24,028 nt of DNA from an uncultured Eubacteriales bacterium (GCA_948823415.1 CAQKRU010000011.1:219-24246), one strand, 5' to 3'; numbered from the stretch's first letter, positions 1 through 7,262 are shown. The notes: a model not told the origin generated them from the sequence alone. Made by a program: numbers and translations.

Positions 1-100
1 GCTTTAAGATTAAGATTTTGCCTAAATTTTAAATTATCTATTAAACTAGACAGTATAAGCAAATGTCAGATTTAACAAGTAAAGTCTCAGCTTGCTCAAT

Positions 101-823
101 TTATCCTATCCCAAAATCCGTATTATTAAAAAGTATTTCTACGTTTCTGTTATCTGCAAAGAGCGGGTATATCTTATCTTTAAACTGTTTTATGACGCTC
201 GGGCTGGGGGCAACCCTAGTCGTGTTTGGAGTCATTATGTTAACATATACATGTTCAAAATATTTAAGCGCAGTTTCCAAATCAAGGAGCATGGACTCGG
301 TTGTCTGCCCAGGCAGCCCAAATAATAAACAAACGCGGTCAAAATAGCTCGATATTACGCAAGGATCAGATTCTGAAATTCCTTTTATTAAATACGATTC
401 ACGAAACAAATAGTCAAATGTCTCGACTCCTATTTTAATTTTTAAATCGACTCCAAGAGCTCTAAAATCCTCTTTGAGCCCCTTTATTTTATCTTTATAC
501 ATCCAGTGAGACTCGCATATTAAAGTTGTAATCCCAACTTTAATACAAATTTCTTTTATGTAATTAACCGTCATAAGATCAAGCTCAAAAAAACTGCCCG
601 AATTTGCAACGTCCAAAATTTTAAATTCACCCGTAACTTTATCTAGCTGCTTTTTGTTTATAGAGAAATTTTCGTCGATGTCCTCACACGAATCAAGGTG
701 ATAATCGCAAAAGCTGCATTTACGCCACTTGCATTTAGAAGCCTTTAAAAGGACTAATTCTCGCTTTTCTTTTTCTGTCACCTTTGCGTACCTTATAAGA
801 CTTTTTGCTTTTTTCTCTCTCAA
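101..823 (-). CDS. Small radical SAM protein, probable queuine lyase (QueL-like)
   Basis: This 240-residue protein carries a cysteine cluster C31-x4-C36-x2-C39 (KCKWRKCSFCDYH), the expected site for a radical-SAM 4Fe-4S cluster; the first spacing is one residue longer than the canonical CxxxCxxC. Further recognisable blocks are an ESHWMY segment, a GVETFD segment, a FGLPGQT segment and a C-terminal NNTDFGIG. From memory, this pattern fits a short clostridial radical SAM family that includes queuine lyase, which releases a 7-deazaguanine base usable by tRNA-guanine transglycosylase. The start is TTG, chosen because AAGGGTG lies at a good distance upstream. The queT gene in the same window supports a queuosine-salvage role, but the partner nucleoside hydrolase is not present here. 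Radical SAM membership is well supported; the substrate is inferred. Confidence 0.72.
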   Translation of the reverse strand: MREKKAKSLIRYAKVTEKEKRELVLLKASKCKWRKCSFCDYHLDSCEDIDENFSINKKQLDKVTGEFKILDVANSGSFFELDLMTVNYIKEICIKVGITTLICESHWMYKDKIKGLKEDFRALGVDLKIKIGVETFDYLFRESYLIKGISESDPCVISSYFDRVCLLFGLPGQTTESMLLDLETALKYFEHVYVNIMTPNTTRVAPSPSVIKQFKDKIYPLFADNRNVEILFNNTDFGIG

Positions 824-922
824 AAAAATTCACCCTTTTTGCTTAAAAAGCAATTAAAAATTTAAAAACACTTTTGTTACGTTAATTTTCATCAAAAAAG
901 AGACTAAATGTAGCATAAAATA

Positions 923-951
923 AGCCCTAAATTAGCTTTTAATTTAGGGTT
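923..951 (-). terminator. Rho-independent terminator after the 100-aa unknown gene
   Basis: A perfect 10-bp inverted repeat, CCCTAAATTA at 925-934 and TAATTTAGGG at 940-949, encloses a 5-nt loop. Reading on the minus strand it is followed by a T-rich tract (CTTATTTTATG). It separates the ireB-side genes from the radical SAM gene. Confidence 0.7.
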
Positions 952-1002
952 AAAAAGAATTAATCGTAGTGATTTTTATAAATGTGCTTTTAAGCTTTAA
1001 AA

Positions 1003-1305
1003 TCAATCTTCCCCCAAAGCTTTGCACAGCCAAACGTCGGCAATGTCCAAAGCTTCATATAAACCTTCTTTTTCGCATTTTTTAATAATCTTTTTTCGAG
1101 GGCTAAGATCCGGATCGGTGCTCAAAAGTTGCACAGAAACTTTGCTAGCCGCGTCGCTATTAAACAACGTTTTGCTATCCAAAATATCCAGCTTAATAAC
1201 GTATTCATCAGAAATATTGCCATAATAAAGAACATCGCCGCAACGAACCAACGGCTTATTTTTATATACAGCGGTTTTAAGCTCCACAGCACTTTTTTTA
1301 GGCAA
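1003..1305 (-). CDS. Conserved-looking hypothetical protein, 100 aa
   Basis: I do not recognise a named family. The start is placed at TTG 1305 because GGAGG (plus-strand complement at 1313-1317) sits 7 nt before it; an in-frame ATG at 1326 lies upstream of that ribosome site and is unlikely to be used. The protein is soluble, with no signal peptide or membrane segment. A central part with a YYGNISDEYVIKLDIL stretch looks like beta strands, followed by VSVQLLSTDPDLSPRKK and a helical C-terminus with Lys and Glu. It lies 48 bp downstream of ireB in the same direction and ends at a terminator, so it is probably co-transcribed with ireB. Intact frame, good ribosome site and a bounded transcript argue that it is real. 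Confidence 0.75.
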   Translation of the reverse strand: MPKKSAVELKTAVYKNKPLVRCGDVLYYGNISDEYVIKLDILDSKTLFNSDAASKVSVQLLSTDPDLSPRKKIIKKCEKEGLYEALDIADVWLCKALGED

Positions 1306-1353
1306 ATTAATTCCTCCAAACCACAAATATTTTACAATTAAGATATCTAAATC

Positions 1354-1602
1354 CTAATTAATATTCAAATAATTTTTAACCAAGGCCTTCAAAAGGTCAT
1401 CTCGATCTACCTTGCAAATGAGGCTGCGCGCATTATTATACGTAGTGATGTAGGTCGGGTCCTGCGACAAAATATAGCCCACAATCTGGTTAACGGGGTT
1501 GTATCCCTTTTGCTTCAACGCCTCATAAACGACATTCAGCGTGTGTCTAATAAATTCACCCTTACTTTCATCAACAGAAAACGTCATCGTCTTATCCAGC
1601 AT
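1354..1602 (-). CDS. ireB: IreB family regulatory phosphoprotein (UPF0297/DUF965)
   Basis: This 82-residue protein matches the IreB family along its whole length: an N-terminal threonine pair (T5, T7), then an RHTLNVVYEALKQKGYNP block, NQIVGYILSQDPTYIT, and a final NNARSLICKVDRDDLLKALV helix. In Enterococcus faecalis, IreB is phosphorylated on N-terminal threonines by the Ser/Thr kinase IreK and tunes cell-envelope stress and cephalosporin resistance. T5 and T7 sit where such sites would be, which is suggestive only. The start ATG follows a GAGGGGG ribosome site. In many Firmicutes this gene neighbours alaS and ruvX; here it follows pheT, an unusual neighbour, and has its own promoter. Confidence 0.95.
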   Translation of the reverse strand: MLDKTMTFSVDESKGEFIRHTLNVVYEALKQKGYNPVNQIVGYILSQDPTYITTYNNARSLICKVDRDDLLKALVKNYLNIN

Positions 1603-1633
1603 AAAAGCGCCCCCTCACCTGCACAATACAATA

Positions 1634-1662
1634 ATTATACACCAAATCCTCAAAATTTTCAA
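1634..1662 (-). promoter_or_regulatory. Promoter of ireB
   Basis: On the minus strand, TTGAAA (complement at 1657-1662) and TATAAT (complement at 1634-1639) are separated by exactly 17 bp, a near-consensus housekeeping sigma promoter. It lies just beyond the pheT stop codon and about 30 bp before the ireB ATG. No terminator is visible between pheT and ireB, so read-through from pheT is also possible. Confidence 0.75.
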
Positions 1663-1680
1663 GCAGAATTTATAAATAAG

Positions 1681-4062
1681 TCAAGAACGAAGCGTGATAT
1701 TCTGGGCTTCAAGGGCCTTAATAATTTTTTTAATCGCAGAATTTATTTGCTCTTCGGTCAAAGTAGCGCTCTCGGGCTGCAAAGAAACGTTAATCGCAAC
1801 GCTTTTTTTATCTTTAGGAATTTGCTCACCTTCGTAAACGTCAAAAATCGTGACCGCCGCTAAAAGCCTACCCGCCGAGCTTTCTATAATCTTTTTAACA
1901 TCGCCAACAGGAGTGGGCTTGTCGCAAATCAGGGCTAAGTCTCGATTAACCGCAGCAAATTTTGGAATCGGCTTATAAACAATGTCAAAGTCCGCAGCGC
2001 CAAACAGAGCGTCAATGTCCAGCTCGATGATGTAGGCCCTGGTGCCTATTTCATAATTCTCGAGCACGGCCGGATGCACCTCTGCAACGTACCCCAGAAG
2101 AGTGTCTTTGCAACAAACCCTAGTGCAGCGCCCAGGATGAAAGTAGGCAATGTCGGAACAGGCGGCAAAATCGTAGTCCTTTACAAATAAGCTATCGAGC
2201 AAATTTTCACAAATCCCTTTAACATGCAAAAAATCGATGCCCGAGCCATAAAACCCCGCAATAAGCTTGTGATTCTCCGTCGGTAAATCAGCATTATCGC
2301 TTGGAATGTACTCCCTGGCGATTTCGAAAAGCTGAGCCGCTTCATTTTTGTGATTATAATTAGAAGAGAGCACACCCAGCATAGAAACAACCGCAGTAGT
2401 TCGCATCAAACTAGTATCCTCACCAAGCGGATTTGAGATTACAACTGACTTTCTAAGCGGATGATCATTCGGAAGCAAGATTTTATCGTATTCCCGCGGA
2501 CTAACAAAAGAGTAAGTTGTGATTTCGCTAGCACCTAGAGCCCTCATCGTAGCGTTAATTTTTCGATCAAACCGCTGTCTATCGGTATATTTGCCATAGT
2601 GACTCCCGCGAAGCGGCGTAGAGACTATCTTGTTGTAACCATAAAACCTCGCAATCTCCTCCGCAATGTCGTTCTTTATCTTTAAGTCTGGCCGAAAGCT
2701 CGGCACAATAACCTCGCCGTCAACAACTTCGCACTCAAGCTTAGAAAGAATGCCTATCATCTCGTCGCGAGACAAATTTATATTCAAAAAACGATTGATA
2801 AAATCAGGGTCGAAGGGGACTTTCGTAACGTGATTGTCAGTGTTATCGACAACAAAAACTTGTGAGCAAACTTCACCAGCGCCCAAAAGCTCAATCAGCT
2901 CGCAAGCCCGGTTTAAAGCCGGAATACAATTGTTTTTGTCAAGCCCTTTTTCAAACCGAAAGCTCGAATCCGTGCGCAAATTTTGTTCCTTAGAAGCCTT
3001 CCGAACAGCGATAGGATCAAAGATGGCAGACTCCAGCACGATATCGGTTGTGTCGCCAGCAACAGAGCTAAACTCGCCGCCCATGACGCCGGCCAGAGCA
3101 ATCGGCTTTTTGGCGTCCGCAATAACGAGATTATTTTCGCTCAATTTGCGCTCAACCCCGTCAAGAGTGACAATTTTCTCACCCTTGTTTGCTTGCCTGG
3201 CGATGATCTTGCCGCCATCAATGCGCCGCAAGTCAAAAGCATGCATCGGCTGGCCATATTCAAGCATCACGTAATTCGTGATGTCAACGATATTGTTGAT
3301 GGAGCGCAGCCCCGCGGCGCGCAAGCGCTCGCGAATGAAGCGAGGAGAAGGCGCAATTTTCACGTTGTGCACAACCCTGGCGCTATAAAACGGGCACAGG
3401 CTTTTTTCCGCCACGGCCACGGACAAATCGGCGTGGTTACTGTCATTATCGCAGGTCTTCACTTCTGGCATGTGGAGTGTCAGCTTTTTATCGAAGGTAG
3501 CGGCGACTTCGCGGGCAAGTCCGATAACAGAGAGGCAGTCAGCGCGATTCGGCGTAATCTCGAACTCAACCGTGACATCGTTAAGCCCGATAGCCTCGCG
3601 GATATCCTGCCCCAAGCTATAATTTTGCTCATCCAAAACAAAAATGCCATCCTCAACAGCGTGCGGAAAATCACTAGCGCTAAGGCCAAGCTCGCCCAAA
3701 GAGCACATCATTCCGCAGCTTTCAACACCGCGCAGCTTGCTCTTTTTAATTTTGGTGCCGTCCGTTAGAGTTGAGCCATCCAAAGCGACCGGCACAACGT
3801 CGTTCACAGTCAGATTTTTAGCCCCAGTGACAATCTGTACGGGCTCGCCAGCACCCACGTCCACCTTGCAGACAACAAGCTTATCCGCGTTGGGATGTGG
3901 ATTAATCGCCAAAACCTGGCCAACAACGACTCGGTTCAGCTTTTCGCCCTCAACCGTGTATTTCTCGACCTTTGAGCCGCTCATCGTCATCTTCTCGGCG
4001 AATTCCCTGGGCGAAACGTCTATATCGACAAAATCTTTTAGCCACTTCATGGAAAGATTCAT
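1681..4062 (-). CDS. pheT: Phenylalanine--tRNA ligase beta subunit
   Basis: The 793-residue product is of normal length for bacterial PheT. Domains in order: an N-terminal EMAP/OB-fold tRNA-binding domain (about residues 40-150, with VGQVLAINPHPNADKL); the B3/B4 editing region, which contains FEITPNRADCLSVIGLARE; a B5 domain; a catalytic-like domain; and a C-terminal FDX-ACB anticodon-binding domain over roughly the last 95 residues, starting near KPIPKFAAVNRDLALI. With PheS it forms the alpha2-beta2 enzyme that charges tRNA-Phe, PheT providing editing of mis-charged Tyr. The start is set at ATG 4062 because AAGGTGG precedes it by 5 nt, leaving out 15 upstream in-frame codons. It follows pheS by 48 bp in one operon. 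Confidence 0.97.
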   Translation of the reverse strand: MNLSMKWLKDFVDIDVSPREFAEKMTMSGSKVEKYTVEGEKLNRVVVGQVLAINPHPNADKLVVCKVDVGAGEPVQIVTGAKNLTVNDVVPVALDGSTLTDGTKIKKSKLRGVESCGMMCSLGELGLSASDFPHAVEDGIFVLDEQNYSLGQDIREAIGLNDVTVEFEITPNRADCLSVIGLAREVAATFDKKLTLHMPEVKTCDNDSNHADLSVAVAEKSLCPFYSARVVHNVKIAPSPRFIRERLRAAGLRSINNIVDITNYVMLEYGQPMHAFDLRRIDGGKIIARQANKGEKIVTLDGVERKLSENNLVIADAKKPIALAGVMGGEFSSVAGDTTDIVLESAIFDPIAVRKASKEQNLRTDSSFRFEKGLDKNNCIPALNRACELIELLGAGEVCSQVFVVDNTDNHVTKVPFDPDFINRFLNINLSRDEMIGILSKLECEVVDGEVIVPSFRPDLKIKNDIAEEIARFYGYNKIVSTPLRGSHYGKYTDRQRFDRKINATMRALGASEITTYSFVSPREYDKILLPNDHPLRKSVVISNPLGEDTSLMRTTAVVSMLGVLSSNYNHKNEAAQLFEIAREYIPSDNADLPTENHKLIAGFYGSGIDFLHVKGICENLLDSLFVKDYDFAACSDIAYFHPGRCTRVCCKDTLLGYVAEVHPAVLENYEIGTRAYIIELDIDALFGAADFDIVYKPIPKFAAVNRDLALICDKPTPVGDVKKIIESSAGRLLAAVTIFDVYEGEQIPKDKKSVAINVSLQPESATLTEEQINSAIKKIIKALEAQNITLRS

Positions 4063-4110
4063 AAAAACCACCTTAAAATTAAAGTTAAAATCATCAAAAA
4101 CTGACAAAAA

Positions 4111-5130
4111 TTAGAATTGGTTCAAAAATCGCACATCGTTCTCGTAAAACAGGCGCATATCGTTGATGTTATAGCGGCGCATCGCGATTCTTTCGAGGCC
4201 AACGCCAAATGCAAACCCGCTGTAAATTTCCGGGTCAATGCCGCAATTCTTAAGCACCACGGGGTGCACCATGCCGCACCCCAAAATTTCAATCCAGCCT
4301 TCGTTTTTGCAAAGTCGACAGCCATGCCCGCCGCAGCTAAAGCATTGCACGTCCACTTCGGCAGAAGGCTCGGTGTAGGGAAAATGATGCGGCCGAAAGC
4401 GGACAACACAGCCTTGGCCATAGAGCGCCTGAAAAAAAGTCTCGAGCGTGCCCTTCAAATCGGAAAAGGTAATGCCACGGTCAACGACCAAGCCCTCAAT
4501 TTGATGAAAGAGCGGCGAATGAGTTGCATCAACGGCGTCCGAGCGGTAAACGCGGCCAGGAGAAATCATCCGAATAGGCGGCTCCGAGTTCTCCATAGTG
4601 CGAATCTGCACGCAAGAAGTCTGAGTGCGCAGCAACGTATTCTCGTCGATATAAAAAGTGTCCTGCGTGTCGCGCGCCGGGTGGTGTTTTGGCATATTGA
4701 GAGCCTCAAAATTATAGTAGTCTGTCTCAATCTCTGGCCCGTCAACAATGTCAAAGCCCATTCCCACGAAGATTTCCTTAACCTCGTCCAAAACAATACT
4801 CAGAGGGTGCTTGTGCCCCAAGGTTTTTCGCATGCCCGGTAAGGTAACGTCAATTTTTTCTGAGGAGAGTTGCTCATCCAGGCGAGCTTTTTTAATCTTT
4901 TTCATGCTAGCATTGATTTTTTCGCCAATAAAATCGCGGACTTCATTAGCCAGCTGCCCAATAATAGGCCGCTCGTCGCTAGAAAGGCCACCCATCTGCT
5001 TTAAGATGGCCGTGAGCGCGCCCTTTTTGCCCAAATATTTTACTCGAACGTCTTCAATATCCTTTGGCGTTTTGGCCGATGCAATCTCCCTTTCGGCCTC
5101 GACCTTAATATTTTTAAGTTGCGTTTGCAA
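4111..5130 (-). CDS. pheS: Phenylalanine--tRNA ligase alpha subunit
   Basis: The 339-residue protein has the usual PheS layout: an N-terminal helical tRNA-contact arm (about residues 1-85), then the class II catalytic core with HKHPLSIVLDEVKEIF, a GFDIVDGPEIETDYYNF block and the motif 3 signature FAFGVGLERIAMRRY near the C-terminus. A CFSCGGHGCRLC segment holds four cysteines in CxxC pairs, as seen in many Firmicute PheS proteins, and probably binds zinc. The start is TTG 5130, placed by the GAGGTGA ribosome site directly upstream. It makes and adenylates phenylalanine for transfer to tRNA-Phe together with PheT. A possible 32-codon leader ORF ends within its ribosome site. No T-box motif is seen upstream. 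Confidence 0.97.
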   Translation of the reverse strand: MQTQLKNIKVEAEREIASAKTPKDIEDVRVKYLGKKGALTAILKQMGGLSSDERPIIGQLANEVRDFIGEKINASMKKIKKARLDEQLSSEKIDVTLPGMRKTLGHKHPLSIVLDEVKEIFVGMGFDIVDGPEIETDYYNFEALNMPKHHPARDTQDTFYIDENTLLRTQTSCVQIRTMENSEPPIRMISPGRVYRSDAVDATHSPLFHQIEGLVVDRGITFSDLKGTLETFFQALYGQGCVVRFRPHHFPYTEPSAEVDVQCFSCGGHGCRLCKNEGWIEILGCGMVHPVVLKNCGIDPEIYSGFAFGVGLERIAMRRYNINDMRLFYENDVRFLNQF

Positions 5131-5134
5131 AAAA

Positions 5135-5233
5135 TCACCTCATAAAATAAAATCTCAAGTCACAATAAAAACCGCATAAACTCAAGCTTTGGCGAGAAAT
5201 TTTTAACCGTAAGCTTAATAAAACCACGCGCAT
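5135..5233 (-). CDS. Possible 32-codon leader ORF upstream of pheS
   Basis: A short ORF begins at ATG 5233 inside the pheS 5' leader and ends at TGA 5135-5137, which lies inside the GAGGTGA ribosome site of pheS. Its product ends in FYFMR and contains three Phe (all TTT codons) and two Tyr. The overlap would allow translational coupling, and Phe codons near the end recall the phenylalanine leader peptides of enteric pheST. Its own ribosome site is poor (AACGAG) and no alternative terminator hairpin with a U-tract is visible, so it may be chance. Confidence 0.25.
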   Translation of the reverse strand: MRVVLLSLRLKISRQSLSLCGFYCDLRFYFMR

Positions 5234-5247
5234 ACTCGTTAACATCA

Positions 5248-5276
5248 AATATAGCACATTTATCAAGCTTTTTCAA
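5248..5276 (-). promoter_or_regulatory. Promoter of pheST
   Basis: On the minus strand, TTGAAA (complement at 5271-5276) and TATATT (complement at 5248-5253) are separated by 17 bp. Transcription would start near 5241 and leave a leader of about 110 nt before pheS. An AAGCTT palindrome occurs twice in that leader (near 5183-5188 and 5211-5216) and could pair, but this is a weak hairpin. Confidence 0.7.
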
Positions 5277-5506
5277 GCGCAGACACTCTCTTTGCAACGT
5301 CTAAAACTATAAATATTTTCTATAACTGCAGTAAAAGTTCAGAAATGTATCTATAAAACTTTAGTGTGATACTGTATTTTTAATATTAGCCTTGATAAAA
5401 TCCTATATCAGCACGCTTAAACTAAAGTTATGAATTTAATCTCAGCTTTCAAAAAGAAATTAAGTATTAATAGTTTAAATCTTTGCATACCTTTTTGAAA
5501 ATAAAA
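5277..5506. other. A+T-rich gene-free stretch
   Basis: About 230 bp with stop codons in all frames. I find no tRNA, convincing hairpin, repeat or near-consensus promoter with a gene behind it. It separates the pheST promoter from the terminator of the broken secreted-protein gene. Confidence 0.6.
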
Positions 5507-5538
5507 AAGAAACAGCCCCCATTTAGAGGCTGTTTCTT
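5507..5538 (-). terminator. Strong rho-independent terminator
   Basis: An 11-bp perfect inverted repeat, AAGAAACAGCC at 5507-5517 and GGCTGTTTCTT at 5528-5538, has a 10-nt loop. On the minus strand the stem runs straight into a T-rich tail (TTTCTTTTTTATTTT). It is placed to end the transcript of the 5604-6106 gene. Confidence 0.85.
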
Positions 5539-5545
5539 AGCTTAA

Positions 5546-5584
5546 TAGCAGGCCCTCATGAGCCATTCTAACCAGGACCTGCTA
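5546..5584. repeat. Hairpin between the broken secreted-protein gene and its terminator
   Basis: TAGCAGGCCCT at 5546-5556 and AGGACCTGCTA at 5574-5584 form an 11-bp stem with one mismatch around a 17-nt loop. On the plus strand it is followed by a run of eight T (5590-5597), but no plus-strand gene ends here. On the minus strand it lies in the 3' untranslated region just before the strong terminator, where it may act as an mRNA stabiliser or backup structure. Confidence 0.5.
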
Positions 5585-5603
5585 GCAAATTTTTTTTGTT
5601 GGT

Positions 5604-6106
5604 TCACGCTTGACTATTTTCACCATAAAGATAAGCGTGATTTCCCGACAAACCTCGATTATTGTTAAGAAACTCATGGAAACGGTTCGTATTTGCTTCT
5701 ATATCTCTATAAATACGCCTAGGTACAATTATACATCTAGGATTACCCCCAAAACATGCATTAGAGGCCATTGCTGTAACAGCATAATCACCTATTGTTT
5801 GAGGTATATAAATATACCAGTTTCATTAACGCTCCCACCTATAATGGTTACAGTATTTTCTCCGTCATTATTTAATATAAAATTTAGTGTGCTTCTTGCA
5901 GTTTGCACATTATTTTGTCCACTTACATGTGGCGGAATATCATTCAGTTCCATAACTGCAGTTCTGGTCTGCTGATTTTGCTGCTGTGAAGAAGGAGCCC
6001 TTGTTTCCGGTAAAGATGCCGAACCTGTAGCACCTGCAGCTACTGAAAGACCACACACTGTCAATGTTGTAATTGATAAATTGCGCCAAAAGTTGTTCTT
6101 TTTCAT
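5604..6106 (-). pseudogene. Secreted repeat-type (LRR/BspA-like) protein, interrupted by a one-base frameshift
   Basis: Translation from ATG 6106 (ribosome site AAGGAG) gives a Sec signal peptide (MKKNNFWRNLSITTLTV then a hydrophobic stretch and ...GATGSA), a Gln-rich linker and a start of a beta-rich domain, then stops after 104 residues at 5792. The reading continues in the -1 frame just before that stop: if one base is added to the AAA run (complement at 5821-5823), the protein goes on as ENWYIYIPQTIGDYAVT, MASNACFGGNP and IIVPRRIYRDIEAN, ending at TGA 5604 for about 167 residues. The IYIPQTIGDYAVTAM pattern resembles one unit of BspA-type leucine-rich repeats common in clostridial surface proteins. 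Causes could be a sequencing error in a homopolymer, a recent mutation, or a frameshift during translation. The gene has its own promoter and terminator. Family call is tentative. Confidence 0.6.
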
Positions 6107-6137
6107 ATAAAATTCTCCTTAAAATAATATTAATGCG

Positions 6138-6166
6138 ATTATACCGCCGGGGAAATAAAAAGTCAC
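6138..6166 (-). promoter_or_regulatory. Promoter of the secreted repeat-type protein
   Basis: On the minus strand, GTGACT (complement at 6161-6166) and TATAAT (complement at 6138-6143) are spaced by 17 bp. The -10 hexamer is perfect and the -35 matches 4 of 6. It lies about 30 bp before the ATG at 6106. Confidence 0.65.
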
Positions 6167-6201
6167 GCCATTTTCATAAAATTTAAATATATTTTAAAAT
6201 G

Positions 6202-6231
6202 TTCACAAAACGTGTGATTCCTCCATACTAT
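6202..6231 (+). promoter_or_regulatory. Possible promoter of the GH25 lysozyme gene
   Basis: TTCACA at 6202-6207 and TACTAT at 6226-6231 are separated by 18 bp, upstream of the lysozyme ATG at 6264. Both hexamers are imperfect. It would be divergent from the promoter at 6138-6166. Confidence 0.4.
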
Positions 6232-6263
6232 GGTAAGAGAAGTTGAAAATGGAGGAGATCTTT

Positions 6264-7262
6264 ATGTCTTACAATGGCATAGACGTGAGTTTTTATCAGG
6301 GAGATATTGATTGGCCACAAGTGCAGGCCGACGGAGTCCAGTTTGCAATGATTCGTGCTTCATACGGCACGGAGGGCGTTGATCCGCAATTCTCTAACAA
6401 CATGAACAACATCGCAGAAACCTCTGTCGCAAGAGGCGCATATCACTTTTGTTACGCATTATCGGTAGAAGAAGCCGAGGCCGAGGCCAAAAATTTTTTA
6501 AATACAATTGCGCCGTACAAATTCAATTATCCAGTCGCTTTGGACTTAGAATACGAGCCGATTTTATCAGTGGGTCGCGAAACCTTAGCAAACATCGCGC
6601 TTACCTTTTGCGACACCGTCGAGAAGGCCGGCTACTACACGATGATATACGCAAACCTCAACTGGCTTTCTAACTACCTTGACATGAATAATTTAGATAG
6701 ATTCGACATTTGGCTGGCACAATGGGGCCCAAAACCAACATTTAGCGGGAACTTTGGCATGTGGCAACATTCTTCAACCGGCCGAGTTAGCGGCATTAAT
6801 GGGGACGTGGACCTGGATATATCCTACCGCGACTACCCCGCGATAATCGCGAAGAACGGCCTGAACAAATGGGACGGCTCTATCCCCGCTCCCAGCCCCA
6901 CTCCAGAGCCAAACCCCACACCTGAACCAGCTCCTGGCGAAAGTTTTGATTATACCGTCGAGCCTGGCGACAATTTGTGGGACATCGCACAGAGGTTTTT
7001 GAGCTCTGGCACGCGGTACAACGAGATCGTATCGCTAAATAACCTGGATTCCACGACAATTTATCCCGGCCAGATTTTAAAAATCCCTAGCCGTGAATCC
7101 ACCGGCAACTACAGGACTTATACCGTAGAACCTGGCGACAATTTGTGGGATATCGCGCAAAAATTTTTGGGCTCTGGCACGCGGTACAATGAGATCGTCT
7201 CATTAAACGGTTTAGATTCCACAACGATTTATCCCGGTCAAGTCTTAAAGATTCCGAATTAG
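6264..7262 (+). CDS. GH25 lysozyme with two C-terminal LysM domains
   Basis: The 332-residue protein begins with a glycoside hydrolase family 25 muramidase domain (about residues 1-205): the opening GIDVSFYQGDIDW places Asp7, and VALDLEYE supplies the Asp94-x-Glu96 catalytic pair. A Pro/Thr/Glu-rich linker (PAPSPTPEPNPTPEPAP) leads to two LysM peptidoglycan-binding domains at residues 230-276 and 286-332, each starting YTVEPGDNLWDIAQ. It would cleave the MurNAc-GlcNAc bond of peptidoglycan. The start at ATG 6264 is fixed by GGAGGAG 6 nt upstream and excludes seven upstream in-frame codons. No signal peptide is present, as in phage endolysins, yet no holin or phage gene is nearby. Cell-wall remodelling, a domesticated endolysin, or lysis are all possible roles. 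Confidence 0.93.
   Translation: MSYNGIDVSFYQGDIDWPQVQADGVQFAMIRASYGTEGVDPQFSNNMNNIAETSVARGAYHFCYALSVEEAEAEAKNFLNTIAPYKFNYPVALDLEYEPILSVGRETLANIALTFCDTVEKAGYYTMIYANLNWLSNYLDMNNLDRFDIWLAQWGPKPTFSGNFGMWQHSSTGRVSGINGDVDLDISYRDYPAIIAKNGLNKWDGSIPAPSPTPEPNPTPEPAPGESFDYTVEPGDNLWDIAQRFLSSGTRYNEIVSLNNLDSTTIYPGQILKIPSRESTGNYRTYTVEPGDNLWDIAQKFLGSGTRYNEIVSLNGLDSTTIYPGQVLKIPN
6951..7259 (+). repeat. Tandem LysM-coding direct repeat
   Basis: Two 141-bp units, 6951-7091 and 7119-7259, code for almost identical LysM domains (for example DNLWDIAQ, SGTRYNEIVSLN and DSTTIYPGQ in both). They are also close at the nucleotide level, differing mostly at third codon positions, which points to an internal duplication kept under selection. 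Confidence 0.9.

Noticed and set aside
1..100. Promoter for a gene further left on the minus strand
   Set aside because: A TATACT-like hexamer occurs but the only TTG-type -35 box is 15 bp away and the downstream gene lies outside the window.
1306..1353. Separate promoter for the 100-aa unknown gene
   Set aside because: TAAAAT is present, but the -35 position reads TTAGGA, a poor match; co-transcription from the ireB promoter is simpler.
2983..3768. 261-aa plus-strand ORF opposite pheT
   Set aside because: It lies antisense within pheT, has no ribosome site, and its composition is what the reverse complement of pheT codons gives; similar long antisense frames occur opposite rel and recJ.
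5131..5250. T-box leader upstream of pheS
   Set aside because: No match to the conserved T-box sequence (AGGGTGGNACCGCG) or a following terminator is present on the minus strand.
6264..7262. Prophage remnant around the lysozyme gene
   Set aside because: No integrase, holin, structural gene or attachment repeat is found; flanking genes are a surface protein and a potassium channel.
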